The notes under the pieces are model-generated. The model was not told the DNA's origin. It saw only the letters and a list, made by a program, of their open reading frames with translations, and made no database searches. A DNA stretch of 17,201 nt. Source: CAYMLQ01 sp964390795 (GTDB lineage: Bacteria; Verrucomicrobiota; Kiritimatiellia; RFP12; UBA1067). Each line of letters starts with the position of its first letter. Position 1 is the stretch's first letter. Position numbers and translations under genes: made by a program. Below, piece by piece: positions 7,183 through 14,495 of this stretch. The DNA lies in NCBI GenBank assembly GCA_964390795.1, contig CAYMLQ010000086.1, forward strand, positions 1 through 17,201, written 5' to 3'.

Positions 7183-8082
7183 TCATTTCAGCTGCTGAGG
7201 ATGCTCTGGCCCTGGGGGCTGCACCGTCAGACGCTGGCCGAACAGCAAGCAGTTGAACAGCGTGCGGCTGACCTCATTGCGGGTCAGGAAACGGTTGCTG
7301 CCTGGAGCCTCCTCGTGCGACACCACCACTTGCTGGTCGAGGTCATACATGCGAGCCAACAGCGTCTCGTGCTCCCAGACGGCGGGATTCGCCAGATCGA
7401 TGTCCGAGGCGAAGCTGAACAGTTTGCGGCCGGCCTCCCAAAACACCCAGACTTCATTCGCCACGGGCGATAGCGGCGCGACATGGACAATCTTATCCCC
7501 TGCAAGGTCTTGGGTGGCGAGTATCCCCTCGCGGGCCGCCTCTTTGCGGAACGCCTGCTGTAGGCGCACAATCAGCGCGGAGTCAGGATAATCATGCTGG
7601 GCGCGGGTGCGGAAGAGATAGTCGCGCAGCTCCTGCATATCGACCTCAACCACGTCCGAGCCCTGCGGCACGCGGCCCGGCAGATCCCCGCGGATCACCT
7701 GGGTGATCCTAAAGCTCGCGCTTTTGACCTCCGCGCCCAGCTCTTCGATCCGGTAGTCCGCCTTCTTGACCTTCACGCGTACGCCCACCTGAGGCAGGAG
7801 AATCTCACCCAACACGCTGCGGTCGCCCGGGTCGAGAGGAGCCTCCACGCGCCGGACCCAAAACACCACACACTTGGCCCCGACCAAGCGGTCCACTTCG
7901 GCTTCGTCCAGCTGCCAGCGGTAAAGGTAGCGCACGATCTCGAACAGGTACGGCGGCTGGACCAGTTCCTGCGGCGCGCCCGCGGCGCTCGCGTCCTTTT
8001 CAGGCGCCACGCTCTGACAGGCCGACAACAGAACGGCCAGCGCCAGAGACAAGACCGCCCCAACTATTATTCCTCTGCTCAT
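7183..8082 (-). CDS. Lipoprotein of unknown family
   Basis: 299-aa predicted lipoprotein with lipobox LSAC (Cys22). I do not recognise a family. The mature part is mixed alpha/beta with charged segments. It contains aromatic-rich FEIVRYLYRW (47-56), a basic VRVKVKKADYRI stretch (101-112) and a C-terminal half with VWVFWEAGRKLF (211-222). There is no clear catalytic motif. The start at 8082 places the signal peptide at the N-terminus and has AAAGG about 8 bases upstream; an in-frame start at 8196 would bury the signal and is rejected. Its ATG overlaps the stop of the gene before it (ATGA, 8079-8082), so the two are probably made together. Confidence 0.78.
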   Translation of the reverse strand: MSRGIIVGAVLSLALAVLLSACQSVAPEKDASAAGAPQELVQPPYLFEIVRYLYRWQLDEAEVDRLVGAKCVVFWVRRVEAPLDPGDRSVLGEILLPQVGVRVKVKKADYRIEELGAEVKSASFRITQVIRGDLPGRVPQGSDVVEVDMQELRDYLFRTRAQHDYPDSALIVRLQQAFRKEAAREGILATQDLAGDKIVHVAPLSPVANEVWVFWEAGRKLFSFASDIDLANPAVWEHETLLARMYDLDQQVVVSHEEAPGSNRFLTRNEVSRTLFNCLLFGQRLTVQPPGPEHPQQLK

Positions 8083-8777
8083 TTCGGAACCTTTCTCAAC
8101 GTGAAGAAGCGATTGCCTGCCAAGGAGCCTTCTTGCGTGGAAGGGATGGCGACGAAATTGCCTCCGGGGTGGTAGGAACCCACGTCCGTCATCCAAGAGT
8201 AGGCCCGCCCGGTGACCTCTGTGTTGCCCACGCGTTTCAATCCCGAGAAGCGGTCAGCCCCCCTGATCCCGTCTTCGACATAGGCGCTCGCCAAGCCCTG
8301 CGCATAGTTCAACAGCGCTGCAAAGCGGCCCGGCTTGCCTCCGCGGTTGGCGATGCTGAGCAGGTTCTCGACGCGCTCCTCCACGCGGGGCGCGGTCACA
8401 TACCGGCCGGCCGCATTGAGGTAGAAGCCTTCGCACTGCCGCTTGCCGCCCGCGCCGGTGATGACGTCGATGATGTTCGTGGAGCGGACGCCGGCGATCT
8501 GCACCTGCCGGTAGCCTGACGGGATATGCTGGATGCGGCCGTGGAGCACCCAGAGGACGGCGAGCATCGAGCCCTTCGAGTCGGCCTCGCTGAGGAAGCC
8601 CCTCTCGCCGGGGAAAGCCGTCTCGTTGACCAGCAGGCGGGCCAGATAGCCGGTGGGCGTGTCCCTCCGGTCAAGTTCCGCAAAGGCCGGAGCCGCGCGG
8701 GCCGATGGTCCAAACAGGACGAGGCTTGCGGTTAGCGCAAGCCCCAAACAAGGCCTTTGCAGAATGTGTCTTCGCAT
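8079..8777 (-). CDS. Secreted protein, possibly SleB/CwlJ-like
   Basis: 232 aa with a classical signal peptide likely cleaved after ARA (about residue 28). Residues 45-82 (LARLLVNETAFPGERG, then MLAVLWVLHGRI) recall the opening of SleB/CwlJ cell-wall hydrolases, where LA..(V/I)..E is followed by AV..VI.NR; E52 would be the candidate catalytic acid. The rest has no landmark I know, and a single cysteine (C115). If the guess is right it would act on peptidoglycan, but the match is weak and an uncharacterised fold is equally possible. The ATG has AAGGGAG upstream. It lies 17 bp after the two-repeat lipoprotein gene and overlaps the next gene by 4 bp. Confidence 0.75.
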   Translation of the reverse strand: MRRHILQRPCLGLALTASLVLFGPSARAAPAFAELDRRDTPTGYLARLLVNETAFPGERGFLSEADSKGSMLAVLWVLHGRIQHIPSGYRQVQIAGVRSTNIIDVITGAGGKRQCEGFYLNAAGRYVTAPRVEERVENLLSIANRGGKPGRFAALLNYAQGLASAYVEDGIRGADRFSGLKRVGNTEVTGRAYSWMTDVGSYHPGGNFVAIPSTQEGSLAGNRFFTLRKVPK

Positions 8778-8794
8778 GCGCCGCTCCCTTGATG

Positions 8795-9409
8795 CTAAGG
8801 CTTCTCGACGAGAATCGCCTGAGATTCAGTGTACTGGAACACGACCTCCTCGCCAATCGTTCTCTGTGACAAATCGACGTCTTTGCGGACCGTAAAGGTC
8901 TTGGTCGTGCCGTCCGGCAACTGAATCATCGCTTGACGCTTCGCCCGATCCAAGCCAATCACTTTGGCTGTGATCTGGGTGGTCTCCGCAGTCACTATGC
9001 CGGGCTTGGCACCTTCCGCAGCGCGTGCGACGACAGCTCTCTTCCCGTCGGGCAGCGTCAGCCCGTCCTTGGCCATGAAGACAACTAGCTCCTCGGCGAC
9101 CGTGACGACCAGCTGGTCACCGACACGGATCTGGCCGAAATTAGCGACCTCCGGCCCCGCTTTGATCACCCGTTTCTTCCCCTCGGGAGTGACAACCGTT
9201 ATTTTACGGCTGGCCGCATCGAGCGCGGTGACGGTGGCAGTTACCTTGGACGTCTCGATCGAATACATTCCGGGCTCGCTCCCGCGCGTGACGATCCGCT
9301 GCTCCGTTTGCCCTTCGGGGAGAGACGAGCAGGAGGTCGAGAGCAGCAAGGCGAGCGACGCGGACGCAACCGTTGCGAGCTGAAATGAGAGCAGGTCTTT
9401 TGTGTTCAT
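8795..9409 (-). CDS. Lipoprotein with two tandem small beta domains
   Basis: 204-aa lipoprotein with Cys27 after LSTS. The mature protein is an internal duplication. Residues 47-110 (GMYSIETSKVTATVTALD...) and 136-201 (GIVTAETTQITAKVIGLD...) share the order Gly-x-x-x-x-ET, a V/I-T-A-x-V strand, LD, a P-(E/D)-G turn, a second strand and a G-(D/E) turn before a final strand. This looks like a small OB- or SH3-like barrel found in exported proteins (TALDAASRKITV is a typical opening). No enzymatic motif is visible; a structural or binding role is inferred. AAGGA precedes the ATG by about 7 bases, inside a repeat-like leader. Confidence 0.78.
   Translation of the reverse strand: MNTKDLLSFQLATVASASLALLLSTSCSSLPEGQTEQRIVTRGSEPGMYSIETSKVTATVTALDAASRKITVVTPEGKKRVIKAGPEVANFGQIRVGDQLVVTVAEELVVFMAKDGLTLPDGKRAVVARAAEGAKPGIVTAETTQITAKVIGLDRAKRQAMIQLPDGTTKTFTVRKDVDLSQRTIGEEVVFQYTESQAILVEKP
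8810..9271 (-). repeat. Internal tandem domain duplication in the lipoprotein gene
   Basis: Codons 47-110 and 136-200 encode two diverged copies of one domain of about 65 aa, joined by a linker of about 25 aa containing LPDGKRAVVARAAEG. The match is clear at protein level (ETSKVTATV against ETTQITAKV), but the DNA has diverged, so the duplication is old. Confidence 0.65.
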
Positions 9410-9429
9410 TCGTGTGTCCTTCGTGGTTT
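9402..9429. repeat. Fragment resembling a dispersed ACGAAGGACACG-type repeat
   Basis: On the minus strand this reads AACCACGAAGGACACACGAA followed by TGAACAC, a near-periodic string resembling the dispersed ACCACGAAGGACACGAAG / ACGGATGAACACGGATG families found between genes in many draft bacterial genomes. Here it supplies both the ribosome binding site and the start codon of the two-repeat lipoprotein. A single short copy is visible, so this is a resemblance only. Confidence 0.3.
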
Positions 9430-9465
9430 GTTCTGGTGGTTGTTATTGCTGAAAAAGGGGGCCGC

Positions 9466-10224
9466 TCACTTTCGAGGCGCACCCCACGGTTTCAGCGTGA
9501 AATTCGGGGCCTCTTTGACTTCGTGACTCGGTGGCGTGTTGGCCAGTTCGACCCACTGCTTAGCCCACATTTCAATGCTGTCTTTCGCGTCACCGTACCA
9601 GGTGACCGATTTAGCATCAATGATCCGGAACGGCGACTCTTCCCGGTCTGCGAACATCGCCAGCACCTCGCCGGTCTGCGAATCGCGCAAGCGTCCCTCG
9701 ATCGCCACGCAGGTGTTCCGGCCCGCAACTTTGCTGGCGACCGCGATAGCGGGCGCCCTGGCGAAGGGCGCCGCCAACCCGAGCGCGCCGATCACCGCGT
9801 GGCTCGGCACCAGCTCAACAATCGCCAGATCGAGCACCGCCACACCCGGGCCGGGCCGTCTCATCAGCGGAAAGCGGTGGCGCGGGTCAGCGCGGAACGC
9901 TTTGATGAAGGTCTCGCGGGTGAACAGGGCCAGATCCATCGCGCTCTGCTCCAACTTCTTGTTGGCAGGATTCGCTGCGGCCCACCCTGTGTTTTTCATC
10001 AGATAGTCGGTGTTGACCGGGCTGATGATGAGCCCGTTGTAGAAGTTCTTGTTAAACCCGGCCTTCACCCAGACGCGGTCGAACGGAGCCCGCTGACGCT
10101 TCTCAGTCATCCGTTTGGGGTTTTCTAGAAACCCCGAGTCAGGAGCGGGGTCGCTTTTGCAGCCTGCGATGACCAGTGCGGCTGCCGCGAGCAGACACCC
10201 GGTGAGAACGATACGCGTGCGCAT
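9466..10224 (-). CDS. DUF3313-family lipoprotein (copy 2)
   Basis: 252-aa lipoprotein, lipobox VIAGC with Cys22. It matches the DUF3313 layout. FLENPKRMTEK follows the lipid anchor, and a first strand block reads VWVKAGFNK. The Pro-Gly-Pro-Gly-Val turn at 124-128 precedes LDLAIVEL. A Gly/Ala-rich stretch (146-168) leads into AIEGRLRDSQTGEVLAMFAD (174-193), which is characteristic, and the end is WAKQWVEL. The family is uncharacterised but exported. The start at 10224 is supported by AAGGAAG 5 bases upstream; a longer in-frame reading to 10599 would bury the signal. It is paralogous to the DUF3313 gene at 13707-14423. It sits 37 bp after the large repeat protein gene and 56 bp before the two-repeat lipoprotein gene. 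Confidence 0.83.
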   Translation of the reverse strand: MRTRIVLTGCLLAAAALVIAGCKSDPAPDSGFLENPKRMTEKRQRAPFDRVWVKAGFNKNFYNGLIISPVNTDYLMKNTGWAAANPANKKLEQSAMDLALFTRETFIKAFRADPRHRFPLMRRPGPGVAVLDLAIVELVPSHAVIGALGLAAPFARAPAIAVASKVAGRNTCVAIEGRLRDSQTGEVLAMFADREESPFRIIDAKSVTWYGDAKDSIEMWAKQWVELANTPPSHEVKEAPNFTLKPWGAPRK

Positions 10225-10261
10225 GTGGGCTTCCTTTTGAAGGCTGTTTATAAGGGAATGA

Positions 10262-12565
10262 TTATCTGCGGCCACGGCCGCCACCGGAACTGCGGCCCCC
10301 TCTGGAACTGCGGCCGCCCGCGCTTGACGAGGAACTCCGCCAGCTTTGCGCGCTGGCGCTTTGGCGGTTCCCCCGCTCGCGGGACTGGGCCTGGGACTCG
10401 AGGCTCTGCACCGATTCTCGCGAGGCGCCGCCTGTGCGCGTGGGAGAGGTGGCCGAGGCGGAAGGGGCACGCGTAGCCGTCGCAGAGGGCGCGGTCTTTG
10501 CGGGAGCGGACGTATTGACGCTGCTCCAGCCGGAACCGCTGTTCTGGCTCCAATTGCCGGCGCTTTCACGCTTATACACCGTGCCGTCTTTCGCCGCATA
10601 ATAGTTGCCGCTTGAACTCTTGACTACGGCCCCCTGACTGTTTTGCGTGTTCCACGCGACCATGCCGCTCCCCTCGCTGGTTCTGACGCCTGCGGCCGAA
10701 CCGTAGGCGCTGCTGCGGGAGCCTCCCCAAACCGCCTCGCCGCCCTGCGTGGCCGCGAACCTGCTGGCCGACCCCGTGGCCGTGCTGACCCGCGCGCTCT
10801 GCGCGTAGCCGCCGGTGTAGGGGTTGTAGGCCTGCTTCACGCTGGCGCTGCCTGCGGGGCCATAGACGGTGGCGCCCCTCGCGTACGTGCCTGTGGCCGG
10901 GTTGTAAGCGGCGGAGCGAGACGCGCCGCCGTAAGGGCCGTACGCCACATGCGACGCGCTGTAATAGCCGCCGTAGCCGTGGTGATAGACCGCCCCGCAC
11001 CCATAGGAGTAATGGATCGGCGGCGGATAATAATAGTACGTGTCGCTGTTCGCGATGATTGCGCCCGCAACGAGTCCGGCGCCAAACATCACCACGCCGC
11101 TGGCCGCCACGTACTCCCCGCTATAGCCGGCGGTCTGGCTGTAGACCACGTTCGTCGTCGTGGAGCTTTGGACAACGACATAGGTTACGTTGTGCAGGGG
11201 GCTCGACGGCGGAATGGTATAAATGGCCGCAGGGACGCTCGTGCAAAACGTCCAGGGCCCGGCGGCGGTGCCGCTGTTGAACCACACGCCCTGGTCGCAG
11301 CAATAATACTTCCCGTCAACCAGAAACACCGACTTGGGAGAGTTGATGGCGTACTGGACAACCGTCCCCTCGATAGGTTTGAACTGCGGCTGTCCCTGAT
11401 AGACGACCTGCACCGTGACGTTCGTCGTGGACACGGTGGTCGTGGACGGGACTGAGGCCAAAAGCACCGCGTCCTTGGCTTCTTGGGTGCCCGGCACCGA
11501 GGCCTTCACGAACGCGGCAGGGTCGTCGTCGGGAATTTTGGCGAATTCGGGGGACAGATCCTTGCTGGCAGCTGTCCAGGCCCCGTCCAAGCTGGCCGCG
11601 CGGAACCAGCGTCCGGCCACGAGAAAATAGAAGTTCGCATCGGCCGTGTTCAGGAACAACACGCTTTCGGTGTTCGCCACGCGCATCAGCCGGGTTCCCG
11701 TAATGGGGCTGTAGCTCGGCTCGCCCTCGGTGAGGATCAGCTCGGCCGGCTGGGTGCTCACGAACACGGTTGGCGCCGTCTTGACCCTTTGACCCATCCC
11801 GGCCTGGCGCACGTCGGCCCAGTTGTCGTCCGCAGGCAGCGAGGAAAGCGACGCAGGCAATTTCTGCGTGACGGCCCAAGGCCCCTTCACGTCGGCGGCG
11901 GTCAGCCAGTGATTCTGGTTCAGCAGGAAGTAGCGGCGGGTGCCGGTGTCGAAGAACAGATCCCAGTTCGTGTTGAGGGCGAACAGGAGGTCCGTCCGGC
12001 TCTTCTCGACCGGCTTGAGCTGCGGCTCGCCGAGGAACATGACGAGGATCGCCGGCTGGCTGCTGATGAATATCTTGGGAGGCTCAAGGCCGACTTCCAC
12101 CGTTTTTTGCTGCGGCTGCTCGTCGGGATTGACGTAGGCCAGCACCCGATCCAGCGACAGAGTTGTGACGTCGCTCATCGGCTTCAGCTCGTCCACGATG
12201 GCGCGCAGCGCCGCCACATCGGCGTCCGAGAGACTGGGAAAGCGGAGGTCGCGCCGGGTGGGCGTGTAGCTCACGCTCCGAGACGCGTGATCCACCACGG
12301 TCACAGCGTCAATCTCCGCAACGCCGAAGGCCTCCTTTTTGAACATGCCGGCTTTGACCGAGATGGCGCACCGGACGTGGAGATACGTATAGTTTTTCCA
12401 GTAGTCCACCTGCGGCTGATAGACGGTCAGCCGGCTGCCGCCCTTCGTGAACACGCGCGGCCATCCGGGATCGTCGGCGGTCTGTTCCGCACGTGCGGAA
12501 CCAACCAGTATTGCGGCGAGTGCCAGCCCCACGCGGGCGCTAGCGCCCCTTGAACTTGCTTTCAT
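10262..12565 (-). CDS. Large secreted three-repeat surface protein with glycine-zipper and basic tail
   Basis: 767 aa, signal peptide cleaved near ARA (residue 26). Residues 30-160 form an N-terminal domain. Three diverged repeats of about 75-85 aa follow (163-247, 264-346, 382-455). Each has a G-(E/Q)-P...P-(V/I) opening, a strand pair, an F/Y-rich strand, W(F/L), a G-x-W turn and LP/IP near the end. A hydrophobic glycine-zipper-like segment (VVMFGAGLVAGAIIA, 491-505) leads into a Tyr/Gly-rich stretch (509-590, with YYYYPPP). A Ser/Ala/Thr-rich region follows, and a basic Ser/Gly/Arg tail ends GGGRGRR. Similar long proteins occur in Acidobacteria and allied groups and are sometimes labelled carbohydrate-binding or autotransporter-like; I do not know a proven function. 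Cell-surface or matrix location is inferred. AAGGG lies 7 bases before the ATG. Confidence 0.82.
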   Translation of the reverse strand: MKASSRGASARVGLALAAILVGSARAEQTADDPGWPRVFTKGGSRLTVYQPQVDYWKNYTYLHVRCAISVKAGMFKKEAFGVAEIDAVTVVDHASRSVSYTPTRRDLRFPSLSDADVAALRAIVDELKPMSDVTTLSLDRVLAYVNPDEQPQQKTVEVGLEPPKIFISSQPAILVMFLGEPQLKPVEKSRTDLLFALNTNWDLFFDTGTRRYFLLNQNHWLTAADVKGPWAVTQKLPASLSSLPADDNWADVRQAGMGQRVKTAPTVFVSTQPAELILTEGEPSYSPITGTRLMRVANTESVLFLNTADANFYFLVAGRWFRAASLDGAWTAASKDLSPEFAKIPDDDPAAFVKASVPGTQEAKDAVLLASVPSTTTVSTTNVTVQVVYQGQPQFKPIEGTVVQYAINSPKSVFLVDGKYYCCDQGVWFNSGTAAGPWTFCTSVPAAIYTIPPSSPLHNVTYVVVQSSTTTNVVYSQTAGYSGEYVAASGVVMFGAGLVAGAIIANSDTYYYYPPPIHYSYGCGAVYHHGYGGYYSASHVAYGPYGGASRSAAYNPATGTYARGATVYGPAGSASVKQAYNPYTGGYAQSARVSTATGSASRFAATQGGEAVWGGSRSSAYGSAAGVRTSEGSGMVAWNTQNSQGAVVKSSSGNYYAAKDGTVYKRESAGNWSQNSGSGWSSVNTSAPAKTAPSATATRAPSASATSPTRTGGASRESVQSLESQAQSRERGNRQSASAQSWRSSSSSAGGRSSRGGRSSGGGRGRR
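11201..12079 (-). repeat. Three tandem protein repeats within the large surface protein
   Basis: Repeats span residues 163-247, 264-346 and 382-455. Aligned landmarks are SQPAILVMFLGEPQLKPVEK, TQPAELILTEGEPSYSPITG and VTVQVVYQGQPQFKPIEG at the starts, LFALNTN/LFLNTAD/VFLVDGK in the middle, and GPWAV/GAWTA/GPWTF before the closing LP/IP. The third copy is most diverged and has a Cys pair (C422, C423). Confidence 0.72.
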
Positions 12566-12591
12566 GGAGAACCCTTCATGGGGAGCCCCCT

Positions 12592-13620
12592 TTACTTGGC
12601 TGCGTCAGGCGGCATGCTGGCGCGAAAACGTTGCAGCCGCTCCTGATGCGCCTGGGCGCGCTTCTGGGCCTCGTTTCGCTCCGCCACCAGCTGCTGGAAC
12701 TTGCGGAAGTCGCTCTGCAGGTCGAGCGTCATCTCCGCCAGCATCTTGTCGATCTCGAACGCGCCCTTACTGCTGACCGGCTTGGTGCTCGTCGCGCTGG
12801 TGCTCAACAGGTCCTCCGCTTGCTGACGGCGGTCGGCGATGAGCTCCTCCTTCTGCTCGATCTGGCTCGTGATCTGCTCCTGCCGCTTCGGGTCCGTGGT
12901 GGATGCGAGCAGCTTTTGAAGGCCCTCAAGCTCGCGGGCCTGTTTGTCGATCGCGGCCTTGAGATCCTGAATGAGTTCGGACTTTATCTTGGCCGAGCCG
13001 CTGACATCCTTCTCAAACCGCTTGAACTCTTTCGTCTCCGCGTTGTAGTCGTATTCGTCGTTGCGGTAGCGCTCGTACCGGTTGAACTCCTCGTTTTGGG
13101 TCAGCGATTTGGCTAAGGCCGAGATCTGGTCGACGCGCTTCTCGATCCGCGTGTCCAAGACTTTTGCATCCTTGGCCAAAGCCTCTTTCGAAACCGCAAC
13201 GTTTGCGTCCGGCGCCACCAAAGCCTGGTCGCGCATGTCGCGCTCCCGCGCATAGAAGGCAATGCTTTTCTTGAGTCCCTCGATCGCCTTTTCCTTAGAC
13301 CGGCGGACCCGTCCTTTTGAGTCGGTCGAATCCTTGACGGTCGAGAGGACTCTCACGATTCTGTCAAGGCGGGACTCGATGTCGCCGTCCAGCGCACGCA
13401 GCTGCTGGCTGATCGCATCCAGCCGCTCCTGGCTCTTGGCCGCCTCGGCCGCGAGCGCGTCCCCGTACTGCTGGCGCTGTGCGCGCTCGGCCGCATCGGC
13501 CGTGACTTGCGCCGGTTCCGCCGCGCGGCCGGCTACCGCCTCGGCCGCCCCTGCCTCGCCCGCCTTCATGAGCGCGGCAAGAGCTGCCGCAGCCACCCAC
13601 ACTTCTTTACCTTGCTTCAC
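12592..13620 (-). CDS. Secreted coiled-coil protein
   Basis: 342 aa, unknown family. A short N-terminal hydrophobic segment (WVAAAALAALM) is followed by Ala-rich sequence, a probable signal peptide. Most of the rest is predicted helical and highly charged. Long heptad-like runs lie at about 55-95, 105-175, 205-270 and 295-335 (for example ELIQDLKAAIDKQARELEGL). A Tyr/Asp/Glu-rich break sits at 180-192 (RYERYRNDEYDYN). The start is the GTG at 13620 because AAAGGGGG lies just upstream; an in-frame ATG at 13662 falls inside the upstream hairpin region and has no ribosome site. A periplasmic spacer, tether or scaffold is plausible. It sits between a DUF3313 lipoprotein gene (86 bp upstream) and the large repeat protein gene (26 bp downstream). 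Confidence 0.78.
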   Translation of the reverse strand: MKQGKEVWVAAAALAALMKAGEAGAAEAVAGRAAEPAQVTADAAERAQRQQYGDALAAEAAKSQERLDAISQQLRALDGDIESRLDRIVRVLSTVKDSTDSKGRVRRSKEKAIEGLKKSIAFYARERDMRDQALVAPDANVAVSKEALAKDAKVLDTRIEKRVDQISALAKSLTQNEEFNRYERYRNDEYDYNAETKEFKRFEKDVSGSAKIKSELIQDLKAAIDKQARELEGLQKLLASTTDPKRQEQITSQIEQKEELIADRRQQAEDLLSTSATSTKPVSSKGAFEIDKMLAEMTLDLQSDFRKFQQLVAERNEAQKRAQAHQERLQRFRASMPPDAAK

Positions 13621-13635
13621 ATGAACCCCCTTTGT

Positions 13636-13653
13636 GCGTTGCCCCTGCAACGC
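13636..13653 (-). promoter_or_regulatory. Perfect 7-bp hairpin in the leader of the coiled-coil gene
   Basis: GCGTTGC and GCAACGC pair perfectly around a 4-base loop (AGGG on the transcribed strand), about 16 bases before the GTG start and just ahead of the AAAGGGGG ribosome site. No U-run follows on either strand, so it is not a typical terminator. It lies in the widest gap (86 bp) of the minus-strand run. An mRNA stability or processing element, or a translation-modulating stem, is likelier. Confidence 0.45.
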
Positions 13654-13706
13654 GTTATTCACCCTGCTACACGAAACCCATACTCTCCTTGAGCCACACG
13701 CCCGAG

Positions 13707-14423
13707 TCAGCGGACGGCCGGAGCTTTGCCTCGTTTTTCGATCAGCCGGTCATGCAGTTGCGCGGCCCAGAAGTCACAGGCGTCCTCCACCGCATGCCAG
13801 CGGCTGAACTTGTCGAACTTGCCGGTGATCTTGCGTCCGACGCGGGCGTCCACCGCCGCGAAGAGCCGCTTGTTGGTCAGCGAATCCAAGCCCTCGCATT
13901 CGGCACCGACCGTGCCGACGTTGAGGTGTTCTCCCGTGGCGAGCGCCTTGACGCTGCTGAGCGCAAGACCGATCGGCAGCACGGTCGAGACCGTGTCCAG
14001 CAAGACTTTGGAACCTGTCGCCTCGGTGAGCGCGACCCGCACGCGCAGCACGCCGGGCCCGGGCTGGCTGACCAGCGCATAATCTTTCTTGAGCGTATTG
14101 CGCAGCGCGGCATCGAAGTAATTCACCAGGTGCTGCTGCTTCTCCTTGGACAGGTTGGCCATGCTGCTGCCTTTGTTCGCCGCGAAGGCACGAACCGGCT
14201 CAAGCAGGATCTTGTCGTATGCGCGGAAATTCGCTTTCGGATCGACAAAACTCAGCATCGCCGTATCGCCGCCGCGATCTTTCAACTGGCTGTAGTCGCT
14301 CAGGAACCCGGAGCCCTTCACCGAGCGCTGCTGGTATGTCGAGGCACACCCGCTCATCAGCAGCGCGCCCACGAGTGCGACGCCCGCGATGCGTCCTTTG
14401 GATGCGAGTCTCTTCTTGCTCAT
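13707..14423 (-). CDS. DUF3313-family lipoprotein (copy 1)
   Basis: 238-aa lipoprotein, lipobox LMSGC with Cys26. Family landmarks: GFLSDYSQLKDR (39-50), YDKILLEPV (69-77), a Pro-Gly-Pro-Gly-Val turn (121-125) before VRVALTEA, the small-residue stretch IGLALSSVKALATGE (151-165), VGAECEGLDSLTNKRLFAAV (172-191) and the C-terminal WAAQLHDRL. The function of the family is not established. The start at 14423 has GAGGAAG about 6 bases upstream; the longer reading to 14483 puts 20 residues before the signal and is rejected. It follows the DUF2950 gene by 72 bp and is a diverged paralogue of the lipoprotein at 9466-10224. Confidence 0.85.
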   Translation of the reverse strand: MSKKRLASKGRIAGVALVGALLMSGCASTYQQRSVKGSGFLSDYSQLKDRGGDTAMLSFVDPKANFRAYDKILLEPVRAFAANKGSSMANLSKEKQQHLVNYFDAALRNTLKKDYALVSQPGPGVLRVRVALTEATGSKVLLDTVSTVLPIGLALSSVKALATGEHLNVGTVGAECEGLDSLTNKRLFAAVDARVGRKITGKFDKFSRWHAVEDACDFWAAQLHDRLIEKRGKAPAVR

Positions 14424-14495
14424 TGTTTCTTCCTCAGGCTTTGGGGGCATGCCTTCCGGGCGCACCCGTTGTGTTAGACACATTCGCGTTTGACC

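Noticed and set aside
6099..7256. Plus-strand open frame opposite the DUF4105 gene
   Set aside because: The minus-strand product carries the DUF4105 signature; the plus-strand frame spans two genes and has no domain features.
10225..10599. N-terminal extension of the second DUF3313 lipoprotein
   Set aside because: It overlaps the end of the large repeat protein gene and is out-of-frame noise; the ATG at 10224 has AAGGAAG upstream and a proper lipobox after it.
11483..12553. Plus-strand open frame opposite the three-repeat protein
   Set aside because: The minus-strand frame shows ordered repeats and a signal peptide; the opposite frame is compositionally biased noise.
14470..14482. TGTGT-TAG-ACACA inverted repeat between the DUF2950 and DUF3313 genes
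   Set aside because: Short and isolated; could be an operator half-site but nothing else supports regulation there.
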